Origin: Nitzschia sp. DOCU1
Lineage: Eukaryota > Bacillariophyta > Bacillariophyceae > Bacillariales > Bacillariaceae
Direction of reading: 5' to 3'
Length of the DNA stretch: 64,000 nucleotides
NCBI GenBank assembly: GCA_951394045.1
Contig: OX595992.1
Location: forward strand, 434,001 to 498,000
Shown: positions 30,130 to 42,194 of the stretch, piece by piece
Layout: the number at the start of each line of letters is the position of its first letter
Numbering within the stretch: position 1 is the stretch's first letter
The notes under the pieces: generated by a model
What the model saw: the letters and a program-made list of their open reading frames with translations, nothing else
What the model was told of the DNA's origin: nothing
The model's database searches: none
Position numbers and translations under genes: made by a program

Positions 30130-32738
30130 TCACTGGTCGTCTTGCGCCAACCACGGCAAAATAGGTGTCTTTCCAGGTTCGTCCATAACGATCTCTTCTT
30201 CTTCTTCGTCGTCGTCGTCATCGTCGTCTGAATAGCTCTCTTCTTCGTCATCGTCATGGTCCCCATCGTCGTTTTCGTCATCAAACTCCTCCGCAACTCC
30301 CTCAAGTCCCTCTTCATCTTCCACATACTCTATTTCATACTCCTCATCAACCTCCTCCTCTGAGTACTCCGAGCTGAATTCTTCCGAGGTGGACTCCATC
30401 GGGGCATCGGCGGTTTCATTGAATATATTCTGGTCCCACTGAGAACCACTATTCTGCCCCTGAGAGTGTCCGAAAGGACTGACCATCGCGTTGTCTTGAG
30501 CCGTCGGGCGGGCTTTTACAGGAGAGTTTGGCTCGAACGTCACATCGCTCGGTTCCTGAGTGTCTTGCAAATTCAGACTTGTATGGCCGCTTTCCTGTAC
30601 AGCCGAGGGTCCCATGGCATGCAAACGCGCTACATTTTGATCATGACTTTTTTCTCTGTCCTCTTCATCTTCGTCGTCGCTCGAACTTTCATCGTGCTCC
30701 GATTCTTCTTCAATTGGGCTGCCTTCGGAGCTCGCTCTGGATGTACCTCCCGTTTGTGGTTCGTCTTGGAACTGAGAACGCGATGACAACATATAAGGAT
30801 CTCGGTAAGGGTCTTTCGTGGGCGGTTGCTCGGGTGGCGCCTGTGGCCGAGACGGAGGCGGCTCGTATACTGGGGTGACCAAAGGCGTCTTTTCCTTGCC
30901 CTGTGGCTCGTCGGCAAACTCATCTTCCGAGCTTTCCGAAGGATTGGCTTCTTCATCATCGTCAAAGATGGGGTCATGTGCCGAACTGCGGAGGCACAAG
31001 TACGCCATGCAGACGAACAGACTACAACCGACGGCAATCAACGCAATGGCCCAAGTTTCCAAACCACCGCCATCGTTACTGTTGCGCACAATCGGGACTG
31101 TACCTCCATTTGCGGGGGTGGCAACTGGTGCTGCCGTTGGAGTGTCTTCGCCCCCGATGGAGTCGTCAGGGAGAGGATCTGCTATCAAATCCCTCCAGTT
31201 GACCTGAACGACACGTGAGTCGGCATCTTCCAAACCTCCAGCCTCAATAGCGGCTTGCAGTGCAGCTCCCACACGCTGTACCATATCATCCGTTATAGGC
31301 TGTTCAGTATATGTGGTGACTTTCCCGCTAATCACGAAGCACGGGTAAACTCTCTCCACATTGACACACTCAACTGAAAGAGGGCCGAATGAATGAGACA
31401 CACGTCGATTGCAAATTGCTTACCAACAAGCCAGGCCGCATTTTGCTTACCGTTTTCTGCAACAGTGTCCCTCGGTCGAGTGCTAAATCCTTCAAGCTCG
31501 CCACTTTGCAAGACTCGAAGTTGGCGATTCCCATTGTTACTGGATCGCTTTTGAGGCGACGAACCTGACGGAAAGCACTGATCAAATACTCGTCCCAGTA
31601 CGCGCTCCCCGATGGCTGTTTCAATGTTGTTCAGGACGTTAAGGTTGATTTCGCTGACTGTCACGCTTGGAACGACTTGCAATTGATAGGCGAACTCCAG
31701 TTCTTGTGAAAGGCCCACTTGCGAGCCAAAGAGCCCATCACCCGCAATCGTACATCTAGGTTGCACAGGTGGCTCCGTTGGCGAGCCGTTTTCTGCGGGT
31801 GGTAGGGTCGGAGGTTCTCGGTTGCTAGGTGGTCCCATCGCAGGAGGCTCGGATGGGACGGGAGTGTCCATGCCGCCGGATGGATATCCTCCATCCGTGG
31901 GCTCATCTCCACCCGTTGGAGTGTTGCCCTCCGTTGGAGTGTTGCCCTCCGTCGGAGTATTGCCCCCGCTGGGTGGCTCCGTCGGCGAAGCATTCGGGGA
32001 CGAAGGAGCAGTAGGCGTCGCAGCGTCATCGTCTCCGGCGTATGCGTCGTCGTTGTCAAAGACATTCCCGTTGCCTTTGCCCGAAGATTTCTCAGATTTG
32101 CTGGCTTTGCTCCCTTTGGAATTTTTACTTCTCCTTGACCCCGATGATCTTCCCTTGCCTTTTCCCGTAGACGAAATCCCCAAGCTAACCGAATCAACAA
32201 CTCCCTCCACCTCCTCGTCCGCCACAACCGCCCCCTCTGTATCGAGTCCAAGTTGCGCGTCTACGTTTTCTTCTTCGTCATCGTCCTCTTCTTGAGCACC
32301 ATTGCCTTGACTACTATTCTTGGATTTTTTCAACCTTCGCACAGTGCGTACGAGTCCAAGTCGGGGCGTCTTTTGGGACCGACCTGAATCCTTCTTGCCA
32401 GCATCTCCCAGAGCACGCCATGAAGAAAAGTCGCCTGTTTCAGATACGGTACCTTTTTCGTGCAGCGAATCTTCTTCGCGGCGACTAAGAAAACTGCGTT
32501 GTTGACGATGATGCCGATCTTCCTGAAAGCCTGAGATTATGCTACTGTTGCTCCCACCATTGGGGCTACCGATTCTCGATTTTTGCGGACTGGTCGTCGC
32601 CTCTGTCAAATCAGGTATAAATTGATATACAAGTAACAAACTGGCAGTTATTGCAGAAAGGCTGGAAGTACGGCCACGCCTTCGCCGCTGCCGCGGCAGG
32701 GAACGATGATGCGAATTGGAGTTGATTTGCGGCGGCAT
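30130..32738 (-). CDS. Single-pass membrane protein with Thr/Pro-rich ectodomain and acidic tail
   Basis: Two exons, 32738-31451 and 31373-30130, joined by a 77-base GT/AG intron (donor GTAAGC, acceptor CTTTCAG); 843 residues. A basic N-terminus and hydrophobic segment at about 28-43 form a signal anchor or signal peptide. It is followed by low-complexity Ser/Lys and Asp/Glu regions and TPTEGN-type repeats near 280-300. The ectodomain module (about 350-500) has cysteines and a beta-alpha pattern (EFAYQLQVV ... LNVLNNIETAIGERVL ... CVNVERVYPCFVISGKVTTY) resembling a SEA-like module I have seen in diatom surface proteins. The intron falls inside it. A membrane helix follows (about 545-567, ending CMAYLCLRS). 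The tail is very acidic, with runs of Asp and Glu. A receptor or wall-linked role is inferred; the ligand is unknown. Confidence 0.75.
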
Positions 32739-34035
32739 CTCGTTTTATCTTTTCGCTCCAACTACAAGCGTGTCGGATCGGGAAAACTAACTTCTGGTCT
32801 ACGGGGGGCAACTATTCAAATGGTGCCGACCACTGGGTAACAAATGGCGACAGATTGCTGCACCTCTACGATAGTCAATGCTTGGATATTGTTGTTGATC
32901 GTTGGCTGATCGTGTGACTCTTGCCATGGCGCGGGCAAGTCTTTTGCGGGTGGGCCCTTTCTTCTCATCGCGTTGCAAAGTGCGTTCTTCTTCGTCGACG
33001 CATAGTAAAATTTTCCATCGCCCTATTTAGCTACGAGATTTCAGTTCAAAATCCTAAATTACGGCCCGATCCCGCCTAATTTGTTTTGGTAATTAGGCGC
33101 ACCACATGCTTGGCTATGATTACTATGGTGGGTGTAAAATTCTTTCGCTTAATGAAACTGTGTCGTAATGCCCCATTCGTCTAAATACAATGTCGCAGTG
33201 TCCAAGACACTGGAAATCAGAAACGATTGATGACCCGGAGCCTCACAAAATCGAAAGGCCAAGGCCACAAATTGCGTCAGCTGCCGAAAAACGAGAAGAG
33301 CAACGTGCCGATCAGGCCGTCGTCACACCGTCCGAACCGTCTTTTGCTCAACGTTACTCCAAGGGTTCGAGAGAGCTTGCATTAGTTGGTAGCTGAAGCA
33401 ACAACAGGAGTTGCTTTCCTGCGGTGCCTGCTGCTGGTGGTGGAACTCAAGAAGAAGCGGCCTGCACCAAACAAATCGAGAGAAAGAAGAAGAGTACACA
33501 GTTTTTCCCTTCTTGATAGTGTAGTGACCGCATCGGCCGTTGTGGGCCCTACATTTGATTTAGGGAACAGAAAAGTCATTACTCGGAAGCTGATGATACG
33601 GCTAGTAGTAGCGCCACCCAAGCATTCGTGATTGAAGCATGGATTCCTCCGTTGGCAACTTCAAGCCTAACATAGCAGACAGACAACGGTATACATGGGA
33701 GGATAACGTCATACTCTTTTGACTAATGTAGCTAAAGATTGAATTTGCTAGTAAAGTCGCTGCTAGCACGGCGATTCTTGCTTCCATTCCCGTAGTCGAC
33801 TCGACTCGTCAGATCATTACGTTGCGCAACGAAGACGCGCAGCGACGAAATCGAAAGAGAAAACGTCTCAAGGCAACAACGCGACAGCGCGACAATGATG
33901 ACTGCTGCTGTCGAGCCTTTCGTGCAAGTGCAAGAGAATCGTTTGAAAGCATCCTGCTTGCACTACTAGTAGTCCGCTAGTCTCATCCCAAAATCACATC
34001 TGCCTCCATTCCCTTAAGAATAACTATTCTTCGCC
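32739..34035. other. Divergent intergenic region
   Basis: About 1.3 kb between the leftward membrane-protein gene and PRKRIP1. Short frames only (33190-33396, 33386-33631), no family match. Confidence 0.5.
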
Positions 34036-34794
34036 ATGGGCCGCTACTCTTCTGTTCAAGCGTACGCTGACAACAATGCCAACGTTCGAACCATTCCCTA
34101 CGAACAAGCCACCGGAGGGGCCAGTGCTGCTGGTGGCGGTAACAAGGCTGTCGTGACAGAAAAAGTCAGTAATCCATATGGATCGACTGCAGGAGCAGGA
34201 AGTGGAGAGTTTCATGTCTATCGTCATGCCCGAGCCCGAGAAGCCGCTCGTTGGAAAGAACTAGATGAGTCGGAGCAACAAGCTCTACGGGAACAGCAAT
34301 TTCAGGAGGAATTGCAGCAGGCGCAAACCGAAGAAGAAATCAAGACGGCCAAGCGGAGAAGAAAGCGACAACGCGAAAAAGAAGCCAAGCAACGAAAGAA
34401 GAATCTCAAAGCAGCGGGTATTCTGATTGAAGGACAAGAACAACAGACAACGTCGGGCGACGACGAAGAGTTTGCCTATGACCCGGCCAAGGACACCAAG
34501 AAAGGCGACTCGAACGAATCGTCAACCGATGATTCACCCCAAGAATCGTCTCCAAACCCTGAAAGTCCATCCGCTGTACCGGCTGGTGCTGCTAGCCTCA
34601 CAGTCGAAGAAATTCCAAACGATGGCAGCTTTCTAGAATTGATGAAAAAGAAATTACAAGAAACGACGCAAGCCAATGGTGATGACGAAGATGATGAAGG
34701 ACCGGTAATGCCTCCGCCAGCCAAGAGACTAGCAGTTGAATCACGAATAATTGACGAAGATGACGACGAAGAAGGACCGATGCCTTTTCGATAG
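34036..34794 (+). CDS. PRKRIP1: PRKRIP1-like (DUF1168) spliceosome-associated protein
   Basis: 252 residues. In animals PRKRIP1 is a nuclear double-stranded-RNA-binding protein found in the catalytic spliceosome. The signature is GSTAGAGSGEFHVYRHARAR at about 49-68, followed by a long charged helix (about 75-130, with KRRRKRQREKEAKQRKKN) and the conserved KAAGI turn. The C-terminal half is acidic and Ser/Pro-rich with scattered short motifs and is probably disordered; it is a common, variable part of the family. Single exon, good start context (tcgccATGg). Family assignment is secure; the role is by homology. Confidence 0.9.
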   Translation: MGRYSSVQAYADNNANVRTIPYEQATGGASAAGGGNKAVVTEKVSNPYGSTAGAGSGEFHVYRHARAREAARWKELDESEQQALREQQFQEELQQAQTEEEIKTAKRRRKRQREKEAKQRKKNLKAAGILIEGQEQQTTSGDDEEFAYDPAKDTKKGDSNESSTDDSPQESSPNPESPSAVPAGAASLTVEEIPNDGSFLELMKKKLQETTQANGDDEDDEGPVMPPPAKRLAVESRIIDEDDDEEGPMPFR

Positions 34795-35555
34795 CGGGCG
34801 GGGTTCCTCCTTTAGTTTCAGCGAGAGGCTTTAGGGCGACTCTTGTGAAGAAGTAGGGGGCTGAGAACATTGATTCAGTTCTTAATGCATTGGATCATTC
34901 TGTTAACATTCTTTCAAAGAACGAATCGATTCTTCTGCTGATTTAGTCGACAATTGTCGATGAAAGGCCATTGTTTCCAGCCGACAGATAACATTGCCTT
35001 AGGTATTATTTTAGACTAGATTACCCTTGCGCACTCATCGGGTGCCTGTAGTGGACGGTTTGTTCTGGCCCATACGCTTTTCTCGTCGGTATTGCGTTGG
35101 GCGCTGAGAAGAGCTTCTACCTATTAATCTTTGAACATCTACAAGAACGTAGAAAAGTCGTCAAGCGTTGCAAGACCTTGCGAAGCCATTTATTCCTATT
35201 ATAACCTGCATCACGGAGTAATGTACACGAGCCCTAATCGAACATTGCGATAATGTTACTGTTACAGAATACTATTATATTACTTCAGGGTAGCTAGTAG
35301 TAGCGTGGGAATTCATGTTCGGTTCCTCGGCGGCAAACCTTCGCGTTTCACTTGCTTGCATTTCGGGTACAAGAGCACACTGCGTGGTTGTTCTCGTGCC
35401 GATGCTGTCTGATACCAAGGAGAAAATAGTCAGTGATTGTCATCATTGATACAGTGCCGTGGTCGTGGTCGTGGCCGTCGCCACCATATAGAGAAACAGG
35501 CTACGAAAGACTCTGGGGGATTTGTCCACGGCAACACGGCTCGTACGGGAATCGT
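34795..35555. other. Convergent intergenic region
   Basis: About 760 bases between the 3' ends of PRKRIP1 and the leftward DUF3110 gene. A GTCGTGGTCGTGG-type simple run lies near 35460. No gene recognised. Confidence 0.5.
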
Positions 35556-36324
35556 TTACTGCCACGCTCCTTGTTCATACACCACTGCCATGATTGTTTC
35601 GTCCGACGCTGCAGCTAATAGTCCGATATCTTGTAAATCTTCATCCGTCATTTCAAACAAGTAATCCAAATACTTTTTGGTTTGACATAGATTGGGATTG
35701 TGACCAAACTTGGGTACATTTTGCGTGGGGGGTTTCAATTCAACACCTTCAGGGACTACTTGTACAAAGACACCGACCGTCGAAAAATAATTTTGAAGTT
35801 CTTGCAATCGATATTGGCGGGGCTAGAACGAAGAAAAAATGTCAGTATTTCTTCAGAGGAAGACACCATGGCTGCAGCCCACACCTAACACTTACCTTTG
35901 GGTCCACAAAATTTTGTTGTGCCAACAAGGCCGCAAATTTCCGACAAGCCTCAATCGATTCAAATGCCAATACGACATTATTGCCTGAACCCTTGGGGTA
36001 TTCAATGGTATGTGCGTTCTGGCCGGCTTGAAAGACGACGACATGTACCTTGCTGTCGGGTGTCGTTGGTCGCTTAAATGTAGTGGCAGCAGCCGAAGCA
36101 GCACCAGCACCTTCCAGGGGCAAATAGGACGCATATTCTTGATCAATTCGTTGTCGCAATTCACTCAAAAAGTCATCGTCTGAAAACGACGACGAAGAAG
36201 ACGAAGCCTGCAAGGTTGTTGTTTTCGTCGATGAATGACCAAAGGCAGCAGGTGAAGCAAATCCACTGCAATACTCTAGCCACGGTAGCAGGCTGGATAG
36301 AAGCAATACTCGTCGGTGATTCAT
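35556..36324 (-). CDS. DUF3110-domain protein, plastid-targeted
   Basis: Two exons, 36324-35896 and 35822-35556, joined by a 73-base intron (donor GTAAGT, acceptor TTCTAG, phase 0); 231 residues. DUF3110 proteins are known from cyanobacteria and plastids and have no assigned reaction. The N-terminus is a signal peptide ending CSG with Phe next (FASPAAF), the diatom plastid import junction. A Ser-rich linker follows. The domain runs from about 92 (VHVVVFQAGQNAHTIEY) through NVVLAFESIEACRKFAALL into exon 2, whose end is acidic (TDEDLQDIGLL). Likely a stromal protein of cyanobacterial origin. Confidence 0.8.
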
Positions 36325-37357
36325 GATTTTGTCAAGTCGTATGGATGAATTCGTAGCGGTTTCGTTTGGAGCGGGGCAGTGTTCGCGTCAGATGCCGTTT
36401 TTGGATTCTGTGGCAATTCGTTTACCGCTTGGTGGGTCAAGTAGTACCGTAGTCAATATTCAAAGTAGTGCCAATCGGATGGATGAAAAGGAGTTGTATC
36501 GCCCCAAAAGCCAGAGATTGAAGCTATTTCGTGGTGGCAAGGCTGGGGTTACAAATTCCGGCAGAAGCAAATCTGGAAGGGATCTCGAAACGTTCGTTTA
36601 CACGAAGGTGGTCGTCAAGGATTGGCGTTGAGAAGGTCGCGAGAGTAGTGGTGGTAGTGTCTCAACTACCGTTGGATTGCTTTCGATGCTCTAGAAGCAG
36701 CAGCTGGAGAAGAGAGTAATAGAATAGGAGTGTGACTTTCGATGGAAATTAGTTTTTGTGATGGGCTCTCGATCGTTCTTTGGCACCGCCCGCATCAAAA
36801 GGCGTTGAGCAAAGTCCGTCTTTGAGACAAAGAACAAAGGTAGTTCGCCATTGTCCCTCCAAAGAACATTTCGAAGCATCTGGCGCGCTCGATCTTCCCT
36901 GTCGACGCGCCGGAAGCCCTTTGCGAATTCTGGATGCTGATTGGCTTGGATGCCGTGCTGGGTGGGACATGCTTGACACCCGGCATTTGGAGGGCACATG
37001 TGTCTAGCCTCCCTCCGACAAAATTCCTTCGCGCGAAAATTCAGTCACATGAGAACCCCCGCCATCGATCTTGTAAGCAAAACACTGGTAATGCGTCATC
37101 ACTCGTGATTCATCCATGACCTGCAGGAATGAAATCTTTCGAGAGATCCGTTGATGCAACAGTCCTAGAGTAGTTCGACGATCGTCGCCTTCCCGATGAC
37201 CACAAGAACCTTTCATTGTTTCTAACCCGTCTGTGGAACTCCAGTTTCAGTTTCATCGACTCGGGGATTGCTGCCTGTTGCTGGCTGCAGTTTCAAGGGT
37301 TACATTATCTCTGTCGTTGATCACACGCCTTATTGCAATCAATCATCATCGACCATC
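36325..37357. promoter_or_regulatory. Divergent intergenic region upstream of DUF3110 and HDAC-like genes
   Basis: About 1 kb between divergent starts. Short frames on both strands lack family matches. The open frame of the HDAC-like gene extends upstream to 37268, but that codon is TTG. Confidence 0.4.
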
Positions 37358-38589
37358 ATGTCCTTGCTCGTCGTCTCGCGTTATCTTCCCGACGACATTG
37401 CCATTGCCGCCGATGGCGAACCCATCTTGGAAGAGGCCCAAAAAGCTCATGATGACCTGGATGCATTCAATCATCCACGTTATCGTCGAGCTCGCATCCT
37501 TCACGAATTAAAGGGACGTTCCAATGTCGAATTTGTCAAGCCCGAAACGCCTGCTGCCGATTTGACTTCTTATGCCAATGTGCAAAGTGCTGGATTGATT
37601 GACTTCTTTACCAATGCGTGGCAGAAATGGGATGCCATGGGTCCCGAAGGACAAGATCCCATGTGTGCTACTTCTACTTCTGGCGACGACACTGTATACA
37701 AGACTCCAGCATTGGTGCCAGGCGTCGTTCCCTTACCTAGAGATCCGTGTCAACGTCCTTCCCAAAATGTCATGGGACAGATTGGTTATTACTGCACGGA
37801 TACTTGTACGCCCATCTTTGGTGAATTAAAGTCCGAGCTACAATGGGATGTAGCCGTGATGGATCAAGCCATTGCTGCCGCTCAAAATTACAAGGTCGTC
37901 TATGCCTTGGCCACGCACCCGGGTCATCATGCGGCACAAGATTCGTTTGGAGGATATTGCTATTTGAATCATGTGGCGTATTGTGCCAGAAAACTACAAA
38001 CACAATATGGATATTCCAAAGTAGCAGTGTTGGATATCGATTATGTAAGGCAAATTTGGAAGAGTGTGAATGGACAATGACTGACTGACTCATCTTCTCG
38101 TTTGACCCCCATAATTCCCATTAGCATGCTGGCAACGGAACCGCTTCCATTTTCTATGCGGATCCAACAGTACTTGTCGTTTCCATTCATTGTCACCCCG
38201 ACTATGATTATCCTTTCCACTCGGGCTTTGAAGACGAAACTGGCGTCAACGAAGGAAAAGGCGCGACGTTGCACTTGCCCTTGTTGCCGGGCACGACATG
38301 GAAGGAATATCATCCCGTCTTGGAAGAGGCCATGAAAAAGGTACAATCCTTTGGAGCTCAAGCTTTGGTAGTGTCCATGGGATTGGATACACACCAGGGT
38401 GATCCATGTGCGATTCGACGAGCGGGATTTGAAATGTTTGGTCAGGATTACGTCGAAACGGGAAAAGTGATTGGATCGTATGCGTCCACGATTCCTGTTT
38501 TGGTCATTCAAGAAGGAGGCTATCGTATGGACAAGGTTCCCAGTGCTGCGGCCGATGTGCTTCAGTACTGTGTCGAATCTAAATCTTAA
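37358..38589 (+). CDS. Histone-deacetylase-family enzyme, acetylpolyamine-amidohydrolase-like
   Basis: Two exons, 37358-38044 and 38125-38589, joined by an 80-base intron (donor GTAAGG, acceptor CCATTAG); 383 residues. These zinc enzymes remove acetyl groups from lysine or polyamines. Motifs in order are the paired histidines and following glycines in HPGHHAAQDSFGGYCYLNH, the zinc-site DIDYHAGNGT (split by the intron after DIDY), SIHCHPDYDYPFHSGF, the second zinc Asp in GLDTHQGDP, and QEGGYRM with the transition-state Tyr position. The HAGNGT form and the N-terminal extension (residues 1-100) fit bacterial acetylpolyamine amidohydrolases better than nuclear class I enzymes. Catalytic residues appear complete. 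The start is ATG in context accatcATGt; no targeting signal. Confidence 0.9.
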
Positions 38590-38674
38590 TTTGGAAACGA
38601 GAAGACAACAACATTATGTAGTAATCAAGGAAGAACTAGCTCTTGGAATTTAAAACACAACTGGAGCCCCCGTT

Positions 38675-41539
38675 CTAGTTGTCGGTAAACTCATGATTGA
38701 GAACGTAGCTATTCTCGCATAGTTGCCCAATAGTCGGACGAAAGGCTTGATCGTACATGAGGCATTGGCGAATGAACGTCTTGGCCTCATCCGATACTTG
38801 TGGTCGCTCCGGAAAATGCACCTGATGAGCATTGAGCATAGTGTGATCCGTCAGGAGCTTGTCTTGGGTCTTGCCCTCCCCAAAGGGCCTTGAACCATAT
38901 AGCATTTGATAGTAAATTACACCAATGGACCAGACATCGACCTTGTTGCTGATACGAACTCGCTCGGTTGTGATGAAACATTCGGGCGGCAAATACCAAT
39001 AGGTACCCGCACCTTGACTGGTCAATTCCATGCTTTCCGCTGGATCGTGGGCATCGACAATCTTGCTCAATCCAAAGTCCGTAATCTTGGCGTCCCCAAA
39101 TTCATCAAACAAAATGTTGCCTGGCTTGAGATCATAATGAATGATTCCCTGACGTGACCCGCTGGGTTGACTCAAATATCTCATTCCGGACAAAATTTGC
39201 AGGAGCAAAGCCCGTGCTTGGCGCTCGGGCAGCCGCCGTCTAGTTTTCAATAGCGTATCTAGATCGGTCCCCTTGCAGCACTCCAAGACGGTGGCAAACG
39301 AGTTGTTGTCAATTTCAAATACGTCGTACAAACTGACAATCCGAGGGTGACGAACGTTCCGATGAATCTCATACTCCCGAGAAACGTGCTTGGTATAGTT
39401 TTCTTTTTTGGAATCTGGCCACCGAGGATCCAATTGATGAATTTTGACGGCAACTTCTCGCAATTCGACCAAATCGTAACCCCGCCACACTTCGGAGAAT
39501 CCGCCTTTTCCCAAAAGACAATGGAGAACATATCGATCGTGGAGCTAATGGACAGAGGGAAAGGATAATGTTAGCACCGCAGATCTAGTGTGCCACCATT
39601 CGTCGACAGTCATAATAATATCTTACCTTGGGTCGATGACGAAAGCGCGACGCATCTTCGCTCGCGACACGCTTGAGCGCCCGAATGTGAGCCCCCTTTT
39701 CATCATTCAAGGCTTGCTCTTCTTGGGCCAGCTCTTCTTCTTGCATCTTGAGATTCTCATAATGCATCCGAATGGATTCCCTAGATTCCATATCTTCCAA
39801 AGTCTGTTCGGCTGCCGAATTCTCCTTTTCTTTCAAGGCTGCCGCTCGGTCATCCAAGGCCTTTCGTTTCTTGACAATGGCTTGTTTCCGTTGTTCCAAG
39901 TCCTTGGTAGCGTATCCTTCTTCCCAGCTTTCAATCGCTCGCATGCCCGCTCGTGCGTAGACAATTCGACCCAAACGAGCCCCATCTGTCGCTAATTTTT
40001 CCCTTAGGTCTTTGGCTTGTTGATTGGATTTCCATCGCAACAAATCTTCCAAGACTTGCAAAGTAGTCGCTTCCTTTTCCGCCTGACGCGTTTTGTAGGC
40101 TGCCAATTCTTGCTTGGTCTTGTCTAGAGCTACTTGCAGGGCCGTATGCAAAATGGTCTTGTTGTTGGTGACAGCCTTTAATTGCTCATTCTTGTCTTGC
40201 AGTTCTTGCTGAAGCTTTTGGTATTTGGCTTGCCAGTCGACAAGAACTGCTGCAGCTGCAGCAGTGGAGGAAGCGGGAGTAGACGAGACATCACTACAAG
40301 GCGCAGTGGCTGGAACATTGCTGTTCTTTGCCGTAGCAGTAGTCGATGTTTCTTTCTTTTTGCTCGACGACGACGAAAAGAAGTCATGAATACTTCGATT
40401 GTTGGCAGGAGGAGCTGCAAAACGTTTGGAGCTACCACCTGCATTGCTGCTGCCAGTGAAATTGTTGCTGCTGGGACCACGGGATGGATTGGATCGATCG
40501 CGAGAAGCAGCTTCCAAAGAGGATATTGCCGCCGCCTTGGGTGATCGAACACTACTACTGTTGGATGTCTCGTCTCCTGCCTTGGAACGCTTTTTCAAAT
40601 AATCCGGCGGCGATGTCATGGTCATCATGGCACTGTTACTAGCATTGCTTGCGCTGGTAGCGCTGCCATTGCTATTGCTAGAACCGCCGCCGCCACCATG
40701 TAAACTGTGACTCTTGTCTTCAATGGAAGCACGCTTTCGTTTGGGTACCGATTTGCGTTTCTGTGTTTGAAAAACAAACGAGATTGACACAATAGTCATG
40801 ACAGGAACGCAGCAGCACAAAGTGAGTCAATCATGGATCTTGTTGGATGTTCTGGTGAGATGTGAAGTTTTCGAATACTCACCGTACTGCTGGATGACGA
40901 CGGAGTCGTGGTCGTAGTAGTAGGAGCCGCTGTCATATTCTGGGTTCTGTTACTGCTAGCAGCGCTTGTAGCGGCATGCGGAAGGTTTGTTTGTGTTTGC
41001 AAAATGTTTCGGACCGCCGCGGGTTTGGAAACATCCTTCCGAGGCACCTTGACGTCGGTAGGAGCCGCCGGAGTGACGAGTACGGGTGGGGATTCCGCGA
41101 CAATGCGTTGCTTTTGCACGTGGGACGTCAAGAGTGTTTGTTGACTGGCAGTATTGGAGCTGGTACTCAAGCGACTATTCGTATTTGTACTCATGCCTTG
41201 GACGGGAGAATTGGCTGCCACTTTGCGCAAATGACGAGCCGCCGCTCGTTCCACAGCGTGAAAACTCGTACTCAGACTGGGGCGTCGCTTTGATCGAATC
41301 GCCGACGAAGGGAGATTCGAACTGCTATTGTTCGGAGACGAATTGGAGGACATCAACAAAGAGGCAGAGTCGCCGAAGGAAAAGCTGTGCTGGGAATCCG
41401 CACCCATGGTCGTAATGACGAGTTGCTGAGGGCGTTGATCCATGGATCCAGCTGCGGGTTGCGTAAATCGGGATTCCAGCAGTTCTAGCTTTTTCTCCAA
41501 TGTCAGAGGAGCTCCATGACCCTGAGAGGACCTGGACAT
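38675..41539 (-). CDS. TLK: Tousled-like serine/threonine kinase
   Basis: Three exons, 41539-40883, 40760-39627 and 39544-38675, joined by GT/AG introns of 122 and 82 bases, all phase 0; 886 residues. TLKs phosphorylate the histone chaperone Asf1 and act in chromatin assembly during replication. Residues 1-360 are Ser/Thr/Asn-rich and disordered with basic clusters (KRKSVPKRKR near 220) likely to direct nuclear import. Residues about 410-590 form long coiled coils, as in TLKs. The kinase domain starts in exon 3 (LGKGGFSEVWRGYDL), with KIHQLD lysine, the TLK-specific HYDLKPGN in place of HRD, ITDFGLSKI, and the PPE in place of APE. All are diagnostic and intact. It is tail-to-tail with the HDAC-like gene, with only 85 bases between. 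Confidence 0.95.
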
Positions 41540-42194
41540 TTTGTGATTTTTGTGTGGCTCGAAACAATGCCGCGGAATGATGCACCCCCCCTTCGGTCAG
41601 TCCTCTCCCCCTTGCTGAGCGGACCTCAAACAATATTTCAGGAGTCTCCAACTACTAGTTGTAATAAACGCAATACTTTGTTTGTTTGTGAAAAGATGGA
41701 GTCGTCAATGTAGCAGTCCGCCGACAATGAAATGTACCCTCTTCCTCTATGGAGGTCCCTGCCTGCAAAAACCTCAACCAGAGGTGGGACAAGTCAACGT
41801 GTGTGGTTTCAAGTGTTTGCCCCCTTGCGTTGGAGGGAGGTGGTGCGGCCGGCCGTGCGTTCATCTCAGCCAGCGTGACACTTTCCCGCCGGCGCCCCTT
41901 GGAGGGAGTTTGAACGCCACCAGATGAGATGCACATGAAATCTCATGTCTAAGTAAAGTGGCGCGACGAGCAGGCCGGTGTTGCCACTCGGCCTCCAAGC
42001 TCATTTCTTTACACGACAAGACGAAATTTGAAAAACGGCATGTGCGAGCAACGCAACCACACAAGAAGGGGCGGGAGACGATACGTACAACGGAGACTGC
42101 AGGCACACTACGTACTACTATCTTGGGAGGTAAACTATCATACGTTCAAAGAACAATTATTAACATGGAGAAGAATAGTCCAACTGGTCGCCCT
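41540..42194. other. Intergenic, no gene recognised
   Basis: About 650 bases between TLK and the 3' end of the next minus-strand gene. Short frames only. Confidence 0.5.
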
